DNA from: Liriodendron chinense
Taxonomy: Eukaryota; Streptophyta; Magnoliopsida; Magnoliales; Magnoliaceae
Direction: 5' to 3'
Assembly: GCA_003013855.2 (NCBI GenBank)
Contig: ML058484.1
Span: 6,993,344 to 7,057,343, forward strand
DNA length: 64,000 nt
Shown here: one piece after another, positions 23,870-35,080 of the stretch
How the letters are laid out: each line of letters begins with the position of its first letter
Numbering within the stretch: the stretch's first letter is position 1
The notes under the pieces: model-generated
What the model saw: the letters and a program-made list of their open reading frames with translations, nothing else
Database searches by the model: none
What the model was told of the DNA's origin: nothing
Translations under genes and position numbers: made by a program

Positions 23870-26490
23870 CTGTGCATCGACTATGGCGGATCAATTCAGA
23901 TTGTTGAATCTTTACTAGAATCCTTAGGGCCGGATCTATGGGATCCGATTACAGTCTATTTAATCAGTCCCAGGTCCTGACCATTAGGGTTCAATTTTGC
24001 ACCCGTTTCCTGCATACAACAACAAGAGTGGCAATGGTCGCTATAGCAGACGGGGTTATCAATTCGGCATCTAAGAACTTCAGAATCCAAAATTCAGGGT
24101 GGCCCTCTTCCGGTAATGGCACCACCACAACAGAGTAAAAAAAAAAAAAAACGTAAGCCAAATCTGAACCTTCCTTTCATATCTGGGAGGCTCAGATCTG
24201 TGCCATTCATTGCATCCATTCGATTCTCATCTCCAATCAGCTAACCAAGGGGTGATTCGACTGGGCCGTTGTGAGCAAAAGGTCATTGGCCTTGGGTCTT
24301 TCAAACCCTAGCTAGAATAGGGCTTCGTTGCCAAAGAAGGTGGAAGAGGCGATGGCTGCCATTGTTGCCTCTACAGAGGGTTTTTTCAAAACCCATACAT
24401 TAAGATTAAAAAAAAAAAAGGGAGGGAAAAAGGTATACTTACCTTTGGAATAGCGACAGAAGGTGTTGTTACCCACATATCACCCAACAGCTCGCCGTGA
24501 GGTGAGTTCCTCTGGCCGTTGACGACAACCGGAGATTACCTTCTCCTCAATCTACAGCATACCTAGATCTCGGTTGTTGGCGACGTCTGCCGGTGTCGAA
24601 GGTGATGAATGGTGAAGCTTGGCAATTGAATCCATTGAGATTTGTGGCTGTTCTTCGCCATTTGAGTGGCATCATTGCCGCAATAGAGTCGCATCATTGC
24701 CATTAATGGCTGGAAATCCCAGCGGGCTGCCGGTCTTCGGAGAGAGGACGGCTACGGTTGCGGCTGGCATATGGGATTAGGGTTTTCACCCTTTTTCTCT
24801 CTCTCACTCTCTCCCATAGCCGCTGCGCCCTTTTTTCCTTTTTAGAGAGGGGCCAACGTCCGTGTTTTTGAATGGTTGTGGGCCCTGGCCACTGCCCTGC
24901 CATGTGGACCCACTCCTGCTTCAGATCCTCAAGTAGGCCTGCCCTTGGACGTCTTGTCCAATGGGCTTGTCAAGCTGGGCCTATCCAATGGACATGTTTT
25001 AGGCCTGATCTTAGCATGTTTTGGGCCAGATCTGTAGGCCTGATTTTAACATGTTTTGGGCCAGATCTATGGGCCTGATTTTAGCATGTTTTGGGTCAAA
25101 TCTATGGGCTGATTTTAACATGTTTTGAGCCAGATCTATGGTCCTGACTTTAACATGTTTTGGGCCAGATCTATGGGCCTTATTTTAGCATATTTTGGGT
25201 CAAATCATGTTCCCTGTTTATGGGTATTGGCCTTGGATATGAACCATCTATTTGTCTTTAGTGGGCATGTCATACGAACCATTCCATTAGTGGACATCAT
25301 TGGCTTCATGTGCTGCCCGCCCAAGGATCTCAGTTGCAAACTATAAAAGCCTGATCACTCTTAGTGTGGACAAATTATTGGATGAACAATTAAGCATCCA
25401 GATTCAATTTTATGGACCTTTTAATCATGTCATGGATGTTCACCTACCTTAACTATAAATAAGGACCACACTATCTATTTCGACCAAACTGACTATTGTA
25501 TCTGGACTGATCTTCTAATGATCATAGTGGGCAAATTTTTGGATTGATCATGGTCGATGTTCAGACCACATTGGAGAGAAGTTCCCATTAGGCCCAATTA
25601 TAGGCCCATTACTCATCTTTTAGGAGCTATTGTGGGCCATTGAAAGGGATATGAAACTTAACCGTTTGTTTCACCTTATGGATTTCTCTGTATTCAATGG
25701 CCAATGCTAGGTGCTCACTAGGCCAAATTTATGGTAATTTGTGGGCCTATTTTTTAGCATAATTTTAGCCAGATTTGTGGGCCTGATTTTTCGCATGTAT
25801 TGGCCCAAATTAGACCATTAATTATTAATCCACTGAGGGCAGGATTAAATCGCAATCCTAAGTCTAAATTTTGTGAGATTGAATTTGATTGTGTTAGCCA
25901 CCACAGTGACCTCAATCAGTGAAGATTTTTCACAATTCTGGACTTGTAATATTGGGTTTAAAGGATTACATACAGTTGCGTTTGTTCCTCATGCAGATGG
26001 TGACGAAAACACAGATGTTCACCATTTTAGTAGGGATATGAACACATGATTGCAGTCCTGAGTCGCAAATCATGGAGTTGGATCTGGTAGTGTTAGCCAC
26101 CACAGTGACCACTATCAGTGAAGATTTGCACAAATTCAGACTTCTAATGTTGGGATTAAGTTAAAAGGTTGCATACAGTTATGTTCATGTCTAATGCAGA
26201 CGGTGACGAAAACACAAACGATCACCACATTAGTAAGGACATGAACACATGCAGATGGTGACGAAAACACAGACGATCACCGTTAGATTCCAGTTCAGGA
26301 GAACCATCTGCATGTTATGACTTTCACTCATAGGTGGAGTCATGATGATGTGGCCGATTATCACCAGGATTGATTATTTAGGCCCACATTCATCCTGGAT
26401 AATTCAATTGAAAGCCCTCAATCAATTGAATGTTTATTCGCCTGAAACTTCATAATATAAAGTCAATGTGAGTTTATTTTTTCAGTTAAC
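23870..26490 (+). other. Unusually long Copia leader with tandem repeats
   Basis: About 2.6 kb separate the primer binding site from the gag start, much more than usual for Copia. The leader contains a GC-richer part with CTCTCTC and GGTGTCGAAGG sequence (24300-24900), a 35-bp tandem array (25002-25208), and two copies of a ~190-bp unit (about 25900-25985 and 26095-26185, sharing CACAGTGACC, TCAGTGAAGATTT and CATACAGTT) with GCAGATGGTGACGAAAACAC repeated at about 25997 and 26249. No coding sequence is supported; captured host DNA is possible. Confidence 0.6.
25002..25208. repeat. 35-bp minisatellite, about six units
   Basis: Units of the form GGCCTGATTTTAGCATGTTT followed by TGGGCCAGATCTATG repeat six times with small changes. 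Two more diverged units lie at 25740-25800. Confidence 0.9.
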
Positions 26491-27378
26491 ATTCCAAACA
26501 GCTATAATACAGTACCCCTTCTGACCGGCTCCAACTACAACACATGAAACGAGTCCATTGAGATTGTCCTGGGGTGTATGAAGTTGGACATTGCCCTGAG
26601 AGAGCTAGAACCTCCTAAGCCTTCATTTGAAAGCAAAGAAAAGGAAAAAACTCACTATAAGGCCTGGACAGAGTCCAATATAATGTGCCTCAAAATCATG
26701 AAGTACGCGATTTCAGAGGCCATGAAGAGTGCCATGCCTAATACAGATAAGGCCAAAGATTTCCTAATCGAGATAGGCAAGCGCTTCACGAAATCAGAAA
26801 AGGCTGAACTATGTTCATTACTCAGCAAACTGATCCGTGCAACCTATAACGGTAAAGGAAATATAAGGGAATTCATTATAAAACAGATCCAAGTAGTATC
26901 CAAGATACGCAACGTAGGACTGAAATTTGATGATGATCAGCTTGTCTATCTGATCATGATTTCCCTGCCTCCTCAATACAGTACGTTCCAGGTGAATTTC
27001 AATACTATTAAGGACAAATTGACGTTGGACGAACTGATTTCTTAGTGTGTCCAAGAGGAGGAAAGGTTGGCTAAGCAAGGCATCGTACATAATGTAAATT
27101 TCGTAACCCCAGGATAAGGGAGAAAATGAAAAAATAAGAAAAGGAAGCAAAATTCAGAAAAATGTTCTTTGGATCCTACAAGTGGCAATCAGCCACAATC
27201 TAAAGGCAAAGTAAAGAAGAAAAGACGGGGTCCTGATGATAGATGCTTCTTCTGCAATAAGCCAGGACATCAGAAAAAGGACTGCGAAGGCTTTAAAGCA
27301 TGGTTGGTAAAGAAAGGTAATCATCATGATCTTGTTTGTTTTGAAAGCAATCTAACTGAAGTATCTACAGATTCCTGA
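26491..27378 (+). pseudogene. Copia gag (UBN2-type) with CCHC zinc knuckle, interrupted
   Basis: Gag packages element RNA into cytoplasmic particles. The open part (26578-27045) has IALRELEPPKPSF, then SNIMCLKIMKYAI and LPPQYSTFQVNFN, matching the gag-polypeptide family of plant Copia elements. The true N-terminus lies upstream: LLTGSNYNT is followed by TGA at 26545-26547 where the family has Trp, then SIEIVLGCMKLD. A second stop follows DELIS at 27045. The nucleocapsid zinc knuckle CFFCNKPGHQKKDC (CX2CX4HX4C) is intact in a separate frame at 27169-27378. Confidence 0.9.
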
Positions 27379-28980
27379 TGAATAGACTATAGTACTTCTA
27401 TTCATATATACACTTCCATGCAGGATATACTACAGAGCCAAATGCCAACTGATACGGAACGATCAGTGTGCATTGGCAATAGGCGTAAAAATGAACGTTG
27501 TAGCAATAGGAGTCTACAGACTTAGATTAGCAAATGGCCATTATTAGACCTAGTAGATAATTTTATGTGCCTTTTATAAAGCGAAATTTAATTTTTTATT
27601 TTTCTTTTCAGTTAAATGTGGATGCACTTTTAAATTTGAGAATGAAAGTTTTAGTATTTACTTTGGTTTGAATTCAGTTGGCCATAATTTTTTGTGAATG
27701 AGCTATGTCAGTTGAACCTACATACCGCAAACGTTCTAAACATAAACCTGCAGCATAATAGAGCAGGAATAAAGAGAAGAAAGAGGAATGAAGTTTTCTT
27801 CATCTTGTGACATAAGCAATTAGGCCATATCTCTTATGAGATAATGGAAAGGCTTGTGTGGGATAGAATACTTCAATCATTGGACTTCTTTGATTTTTAA
27901 AGATTGTATAGATTGCATTAAGGGAAAACAGACTAGAATCAGGAAAAATAAACCAACCAGAAATGTAGGACTACTAGAAGTGATATATATAGATATTTGC
28001 AGTCCATTCCCTATAGCCTCATGGAGTGGACACAAATAATTTATCACTTTTATAAACGACTACTTTCGCTACAGATTCATGAACCTAATAAATGAGAAAT
28101 CAAATTCTTCCTTTTATGATACTTTCTTTATCATAGGCATCGAGATTCGTAGGAACAAATCTCGAGGACTGCTTGATTTGTCATAGAGATCCTATATTGG
28201 TAGGATACTCGAGCGATTCAGCATGCAAAGTTGTTTTCATGCTTGATGACCTATAATTAAAAGTGACTAGTTCAGAAGTTTTTTCAGTGCCTCAAGAATG
28301 ATTTAGAAAAGGATCGCATAAAGTAAATTCCGTACGCGTCAGCAGTGGGAGTATATATAATGTATACTCAGTTCTGTACGTGCCCAAATATTACTTTTAT
28401 GGTTTGAAATATTGGGCAGGTAACTGCAGAAAGCGTTGCACTACCTGCAATGGACAAAAGACTTTGAACTCACCTACAGAAAAACCGACCATCTGGATTT
28501 GGTCGATTATTCAGACGCAGATTATGCTTGCTGCGTTGACACAAGAAAGTCTATGTCCGGTTACATTTCTTTCTTATGAGTGGAGGAACTGTGTATTGAA
28601 AAAGTGCAAAACAATCCACCACAGCTTCATCCACTATAAAGGCAGAATTTGTCACATGTCACGAAGCTACAAATCAGGCGGTGTGGCTACAGTGTTTTCT
28701 CATTGGTTTATGGGTCTTGGAGCACATCCCGAAGCGTATGAGAATATTTTTGTGACAGTTCAGTTGCGATACATTTCTCGTACAATAGCGAGCACTCATC
28801 AAGGTCGAGGCATATCGACATAAAGTACGTATTATATTGTAAATGATAGAGTGCGGGATCATCAAGTGTCTATTAAGCTTTATCGGTACTAAAGAGATCA
28901 TAACTGATCCTCTCACTAAAGGGCTTTCTGTGGCGCCTTTTCAGGAGTATATAGTGTCTATGGGAGTCATGACCTCGTAG
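27379..28980 (+). pseudogene. Copia pol remnant: protease trace, integrase zinc region, RT end and RNase H
   Basis: Pieces in order on the plus strand: IDYSTSIHIYTSMQ (protease neighbourhood, the catalytic DSGA motif replaced); CIDCIKGKQTR ... LLEVIYIDICSPFPIASWSG (end of GAG-pre-integrase into integrase, 27854-28039); then an abrupt switch near 28100 to GIEIRRNKSRGLLDLS and PYASAVGSIYNVYS (late reverse transcriptase); LAALTQESLCPVTFLS and an RNase H tail ending ITDPLTKGLSVAPFQEY near 28960. Multiple stops and frameshifts occur. The integrase core and the reverse transcriptase active site are missing, so this is a deletion derivative. Confidence 0.85.
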
Positions 28981-29331
28981 ATATATTCAGTTAATGGGAG
29001 TTTTCAGATTCAGTATAGATCTATTTTGTTCAGACACTCGTGGAGATCTCATATACTTTGATGATTCCATCTTTTGGTTGGCACTTTCAATCACACTTGA
29101 GTGTAACCTTCATACCACACGACCATGTTCACAATGTACGTCATTAAAATTGATGATACTAGTGACCGTGATTCGTCTCACTTCGCCTCAATTAATGTTG
29201 TGTAGACTACCACGATCCAGTATTAGTAGTCTTGATGGACTAGATTGGAAAAGACGTTGTCCACAGAATCTGACATATTGGTTGACCACTTAAGTATAAT
29301 TAAAATCCGTAACATTGAACAGTGTGGCCCC

Positions 29332-29341
29332 AGTGGGAGAA
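29332..29341 (+). other. Polypurine tract
   Basis: AGTGGGAGAA lies immediately before the 3' LTR, as expected for the plus-strand primer of a Copia element. Confidence 0.85.
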
Positions 29342-29794
29342 TGTAAGTTTTCTATATAGTGGGCCGACTGATCAATGGTCCAGATTTGAATACAGATGCA
29401 GATTCATGTGTGGACTGATCAGTGGACCCCACTACAGTCGTGATCTACAGAATTAAGAGGGGTTGCGCGTCTACACTGCTTGTGACAGTATTGTAGTTGA
29501 ACATGGATTCCTGTTAACCAAATTCGTGTGGAGCAAGGGTGGCAGTGTTTTGGTGAGAACACTGCCACACCCACTACAAACCCTATTTAAAGGGTGCTTG
29601 GTCCCCAATTCGGGATTACACTGAAAACAAGCCACATCTAAGGTTTTCTCTACAGCAATCCTAGGAGAGGAAGATCTAGATCTCAGATATTGGAGATGAC
29701 CCACCAAACAGGTATGTCTTTGTCTTAGATTATCTGATCCACATATTCGATGCACTGTACGGTCCTTCAATTTTGCAATATACAGATTCTTACA
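29342..29794 (+). repeat. Copia 3' LTR
   Basis: 453 bp, TGTAAG...TTACA, followed by the target duplication ATTGA. It lacks a few bases present in the 5' LTR near 23610 (GGGTTTCAAAC against GAGAAC). Confidence 0.93.
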
Positions 29795-29799
29795 ATTGA

Positions 29800-30496
29800 T
29801 GGAAAAAATAGCCCTCTCCACTTGACTCGATTTCCAACTCGAAGTTGACCCGACCTTGATCGACATGACCCAATCCAACCGAGTTTCTACTTGGCTTTCT
29901 CCTCGGAGTGTCGAATGCACAAGAATCAGCAACAACATCTGCAACAGCTGAACCCAACTCAGCCCCAAATACTCGACTCGACACAGTGAGTCAACTCGAC
30001 CCAAACTGGTAGCCACCCCCACTTCCTCCTGGCTTCATTCTTTTTCTTCTCTTCATCTTCTCTTTCTACGTCCTCCTCTTCCTAATGAAGTGACCACATA
30101 CTGGAGAGCCGAGAAACTCGGACAGTCTCGAATCGAGTCCGGCAATGCGAACCCGGCTCTACAATAAAACTTGAAGAATGGTCGAGTTTGTCTCTGATCC
30201 TTCTCCGCCAAGATGAACAGATGGAGCTATGGATTCGGCAAAGCCTCGGTCGACAGTTAGGCGCAGTGCGACACGAGTCACTACGGGCGCGGAACGCTCA
30301 CTCTCTCATTGATTTTCTTCTTCTCCTTCTTCTTCTTATGTTTCTTCCTTTTCCTTTCTCTTGCTTTCTCCTTTCAACAATTCCATGTCCAGCAAGTTCG
30401 CTGAACCACCACCAGCTCAACCCAAACCCGAACACAACTCCCAGCACTCGACTCAACTCGACAACGAGTTGGCTAATCTCAACCCAACGACCAACC

Positions 30497-30532
<36 letters not shown>

Positions 30533-31357
30533 AGCTTTCCTCCGATTTCTCTCGCTCCGTCTATCCCTTTTATCATGCTGAAAATAAACGGTTTGGATCT
30601 CGTGCCTTATACCAGAATACGTATACAACCCGATAAAACCAAAACTGGCTGCGGTTTTCTCCATGTTGCAAAAGAAACCTTAATCCACTCTCTAAAATAG
30701 AAGACTACAATTGCACCCAAATGGAGGGCTAAGATTAAGGGAGAAACCCAACGCGGATGGCCAGCTAATCAGTTAGAAATGGGTTTCCGTTTTCGGCAAA
30801 ACACCCTCGCGCAACTCTAATTGCGCCCCTGCTCGTGCTTACACCCGAGAGTTTCTAACTGGGCAAATGCCAAGGCTTTTGTTGTGCCTGACCTCTCTAC
30901 AATATGGACGGCTCGGATCATTCAAAGGTGACCTCTCTACAATATGGACGGCTCGGCTCAGCGTGCGCTGACTGAATTTATCAGTCCGGTGCACCTCATG
31001 TGCACATGCACTAGTGTACGTTCTCACCACCGAAGTGGGGTCCACCGTAAGTTATGTGAAATCAACTCCTTCCATTAACTTCTATCTGACCATGTTAAAT
31101 CAATAGCCTGGATATGATGCAAATCCATAGCTCAAATGAGACGCAAGATATGAATTGGTGGGGTCCACAATGATATTTGTAAGAAATCCACTCCAACCAT
31201 CCATTTGTCCAGATCATGATTGGCCATGGCCCAAATATGAAGTAGTTTCCAATTTTTGGAGGGCCACACGTTATACATTGAACGTTAGATAGATTGTTGT
31301 TAATATATTTCAATTCGATGTACAGAGACACACGATTGTAGATAATGGGTAGGGCTG
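29800..31357. other. Gene-like but unassigned segment with CT microsatellite (copy 1)
   Basis: The GC content is higher than the surroundings and includes a pyrimidine-rich stretch followed by ATG at 30385. The plus-strand frame starts MSSKFAEPPPAQPKPEHNSQ and runs LDNELANLNPTTNPT into a (CT)n tract at about 30503-30531. The same sequence is at 49421-49570 in copy 2, identical as far as the tract. It could be the first exon of an unidentified gene or 5' leader sequence. 30900-30960 has a short tandem of GACCTCTCTACAATATGGAC where copy 2 has ~300 bp more. Confidence 0.3.
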
Positions 31358-33105
31358 CACATAAACCAAACCAACCCGCCGACCCGACCGGAAAAAAACC
31401 CAGTCCATCCCAACCCGACAGAGAAAATTGTCTGGTCACGGGACCCGACCCCGTTCCGCTTATGTGATCTTTTCATCAGTTGGGCTACACTTTTTGATCT
31501 TCAGCCATAAAAAAATCAGACCATCGCACCCCTCAGGTGGGCCACAGCATACTAAAACAAATAAGTTTTTACCGTCAATTTATTTCAAACATTGTGGCCC
31601 ACTTAAGCTATGGAACTGTCTACTTTTTGAGGTAGGAGATCTAACCAGATGGAGAGCACAGATCTTACGAACGTGTTCCATATTGACACGTGTGGCCGTG
31701 CATGGATGGGCAAGGCTCCACACGTGTGTGGAATTAGCGATCGTCTGTATAGTTATAGGATTTTTTTTTTTGTCAATTAACTACTATTTAGGAAATCTGT
31801 ATGTTGTGAGAAGTTGGTGAGTTACCATATTTTAAGTAGCTGTTTTGAGCTGTAAAATGTAAGAAATGCCTGCCAACGCTGAAAGTGGCAAACAGATGTT
31901 GATGAAAGACCAATTCGAATATCTGCCATCTGATCTGTGATTGGAAATAAAAGGACTGGATCAAATGATTTGCGATCACCACAAAGGGTTAGGATGACTT
32001 TTGATGGTACCGGTTGATGGCCCTCTTATGCTTAAGTGAATGGTTGATGAAGAGAAAAGCTTGTAGCAGTATTAATGGTAATTGATTGTGTACCTTGTGA
32101 TGGAGCATGGAGTGCTCTTTATAGGCCTCTCGTAGAGCTGTATGAAGATAGGGTTAAGGCCTAGTAAAGGACTAAAATTAAGGCCACGTAAGAGTTTCGT
32201 TATGGATGGTCTCATGAATTGCGCTATCATTATGACCACGTATACTCTTTACATCCGAAACAGTCGCGATTGCAATTTCCTTGGGCGAATATCCCGCTTA
32301 ATGATTGCAAACTCCGTACCTTATGGAAAACATCTCTTGGGGTGCTTAATGATTGCAAACTCCGTACCTTATGGAAAACATCTCTTGGGGTGCTTATGCC
32401 GAGGGCGACTGCTTTGGTCGATTGCCCGTGTAGATAGTTTAAGCCATACTTAGTTGGCTTGATATATCCAAAATGTCTATCGAAAGGGAAGAGACCTTTA
32501 AATAGGGTCGCCAGAGTCACAAGCAAGGGCGGAGCCACGTAGGGGCCAGAGGGGGCAAAATCTAACGGAATTTCTTTGGCAGGAAGTTCTTGGGCGGGAA
32601 CCTGGGTGGGTCCCACTGTGATGTGGATTTAGGATCCTGGTATGACTTAAAATGATTACTTTGATTTAATAACATATATACGAACTCTTTCCGTGGATTA
32701 CAATAAATGAGGTGGTTTATTAATCAAGTTTCTATGAGGATTAGAATTCTAAACAAAGGATTTATAGCTTTATGAGTTTAGCCTTATATATATATAATTG
32801 AAATAATTAATCAATATGGTCCACTAAATGTACTTAATTTTGTAAATTGTTTTGATTAAACAATTCATTTTTAAATTAGACTCATCCATGACTCTTTGCT
32901 AGTTAGTCCAATGCTTACGCGCCTTGCATACATGTGTAATGGGCGTATCAAGTCAACAATCCAAATCACTAAACAATGGCCTGTTGTACACAATCCTAGG
33001 CAGGTTCTGAGAAGTATTAAAAAAACTGACAATCAAAATTCAACAGATGGTTGTACAGTAATATACCTGCCTCACATGGTATGCATAACATACAACCTGT
33101 CCAAC
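31358..33105. other. Spacer between the two duplicated segments
   Basis: No gene supported. It starts inside a TAGGGCTGCACA sequence resembling a hAT-type terminus. A perfect 48-bp tandem duplication (CTTAATGATTGCAAACTCCG...) lies at 32298-32393. A GTGGGTCCCACTGTGATG piece near 32606 belongs to the palindromic repeat family. The 32896-33105 stretch is the left flank of copy 2 and is absent before copy 1 inside this window. Confidence 0.5.
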
Positions 33106-34264
33106 ATATGCAGCCACCACGATGACCAGAAGAATAAAAAAAATTCTAGCCAACCTAATTATCAGATGGGCTACACTAAAGTTTGGATCCCTCTGAGTGG
33201 TGTGCATTATTTGTTATGGTTTGGCCTACCGTTTGATTGAACCAGCCGGCTGCTCATATGCTCATTTGATCATCTTGGTAGGGTGCATCTGCTAGATTCA
33301 GACACATATATACAATGTAAGGCTCAAAATTCTCAATTCTCTAGTTTTCAATGAAAAATTAAACAAGTGTATTTACATAATTTCTCCCTTAAAAGCATCA
33401 CCTCAATAGCACTCGGTTTATATCCAAGTATATCTGTCTAGGCCTGACACACATTATTTAATGTAGGCTCAAACCTGGTTGGGCTGTGACCGGCCATAAT
33501 AGTCTAGTCTGAAATGTTCATGTTGGCCCTAAGCCTGTGTCCATCTCAAATCCAAGTTTTCCTTAAGTGGATGTGGGCTCACCTGAGGCACACCTAATGA
33601 ACGGTCCAAAATATTTTGGTATGAGTATAGGAACCAATCTAATACTCCTTATTCAGTCTTAAACCGATTTTAATACCTGATAATATAGAGAAAGAGAGGC
33701 AAATCTACTTCAATGGCCACAAGGTTGCTTGCTTTTGTACGTGCCTTTGCAAGCTCTAGTGGGTCAGTCCGAGCTGATGGGCTATTGTACAGGGTCCAAA
33801 CTCGGCCCAATTGAAAAAGGGGCTTGAATTTTAAGCCCAACCCACGGCCTTGATTCTCTAACCCTATTCCAACTCAAGGTGGGCCAGGCCTGAATGCTCC
33901 ATGGGCCAGCCTGACCCATTGATAGCCCTAAAACCAAGAGTTAGATAGGCCACACCATAGCTATTGCTGTAAAACCAAGACCTGAATTGTGTGAAACCTG
34001 GATGTAGAGAACTCCCTCAACCGCTCATATGGCACAATGATAATGTTGCGTCCTGGTTAGGCAAAGATTTCCTTAAAATGATGATTTTACCCATTTTAAT
34101 CCATGCCAGCACCTCACGCTAGGCTTTTTGGTTGATCCATGTCTGGTGGTAGGGGCATTTAGGGTCTATTTTGGCAACACTCTTGAAGCAAAAAAAAGTT
34201 ACTTTCTATTTCCCTGTCCTTCTTTCTGATCATCTCTCCACATATTGCACACTCCATATCAAAG

Positions 34265-35080
34265 GTGGCCTTGCAGGATGGATGACCCACATTGAAGGTG
34301 AGATCGACATGAAGGATAGTGGACATTGAAGGTGGGACCCTCATGATGGACCATTAACATTGAAGGTGAGCCCACATGATGGATGACCCATGTCAATGTG
34401 GGACCCGCATAATGGGCGGTCCACATCAAAGGTTAGCCCCACGAGATGGACAATGGATATTAAGGGTAAACCAAAGGAACTTAAGGGATAAGTACTTATG
34501 TGATGTCGAAAAAGAAAAAATCTACTTCTTGACTGATAAATATTTTATTTACCAAACATGTTTTTTTCTGCTAAATAAGTAGAAATCAAAATAAGCTTAC
34601 TTGAGGTATAAGTAGCTTAACATAGGGCCTGTTTGGATACCACCCAAATAAGTTACTTTTTTTTTTTTTTTTATAACTTAACGTGAGTTAATAAGTTACC
34701 TTTTTAACTTAAATTAGTTTAATAAGCTCCATTGTAAAAGTAACCCCCCTGTGATGGTCAGTCCACATCAAAGGTGAGCCTCACATTATGGATGACCCTC
34801 ATTGAGGTGGGTCCACATCAAAGGTGGACCCCTATTGATCAATGGCCCACATCCAAAATAGGCCTCACACAATAAATGATCCACATTGAAGGTGGGGCCC
34901 ACACGATGGACATTCCATGTCAAAGGTGGACTCCACATGAGGGGCAGTGGATATTGAATGTGGCCCCGTATGATCAACAATAAAATTGAAGGTGGGCCCC
35001 ACATGATGGAATACCTACATCGAGGTGGGCCTCACATAATGGATGGTCCACATCATAGGTCATCCAATGTTGAGCAGCCC
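34265..35080. repeat. Degenerate ACATTGAAGGTGGG minisatellite blocks (copy 2)
   Basis: Counterpart of 11930-12740 with the same two-block layout (34265-34470 and 34750-35080). Confidence 0.6.

Larger units (their letters stand above)
23390..29799 (+). mobile_element. Ty1/Copia LTR retrotransposon, 6.4 kb, decayed
   Basis: The complete outline is visible: 5-bp target duplication ATTGA (23390-23394 and 29795-29799), 5' LTR 23395-23852, a tRNA-Met-type primer binding site, long leader, gag, zinc knuckle, partial pol, polypurine tract and 3' LTR 29342-29794. Copy 2 has the exact empty site (GTT ATTGA TGG at about 48874), so insertion followed the segmental duplication. The LTRs differ at roughly 20 positions plus one small indel by eye. 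Internal stops and a large deletion from integrase into reverse transcriptase make it non-autonomous. Confidence 0.95.
10772..31357. repeat. 14.2-kb segmental duplication, copy 1
   Basis: This segment is collinear in direct orientation with 33106-50668 and differs by a few percent, judged by eye. It is 20,586 bp long; removing the 6,405 bp of Copia element plus target duplication leaves about 14,180 bp. The left edge coincides with the CACTA terminus and the right edge with TAGGGCTG at 31350-31357. Small differences from copy 2 include an extra ~145 bp at about 15325-15468, an extra ~125 bp at about 16110-16234, and a ~300-bp loss near 30925. Confidence 0.93.

Noticed and set aside
23855..23875. 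tRNA-like sequence
   Set aside because: It is the primer binding site complementary to tRNA-Met, not a tRNA gene. No complete tRNA or rRNA gene was recognised in the window.
23516..23980. 154-codon open frame
   Set aside because: It lies in the Copia 5' LTR and primer site and is disrupted in the 3' LTR; no domain is visible.
25002..25208. Repeated units that might suggest a CRISPR array
   Set aside because: The units are contiguous without unique spacers and lie in a plant retrotransposon leader.
29471..30022. 183-codon minus-strand frame
   Set aside because: It crosses the boundary of the Copia 3' LTR into flanking DNA, so it is not a natural gene.
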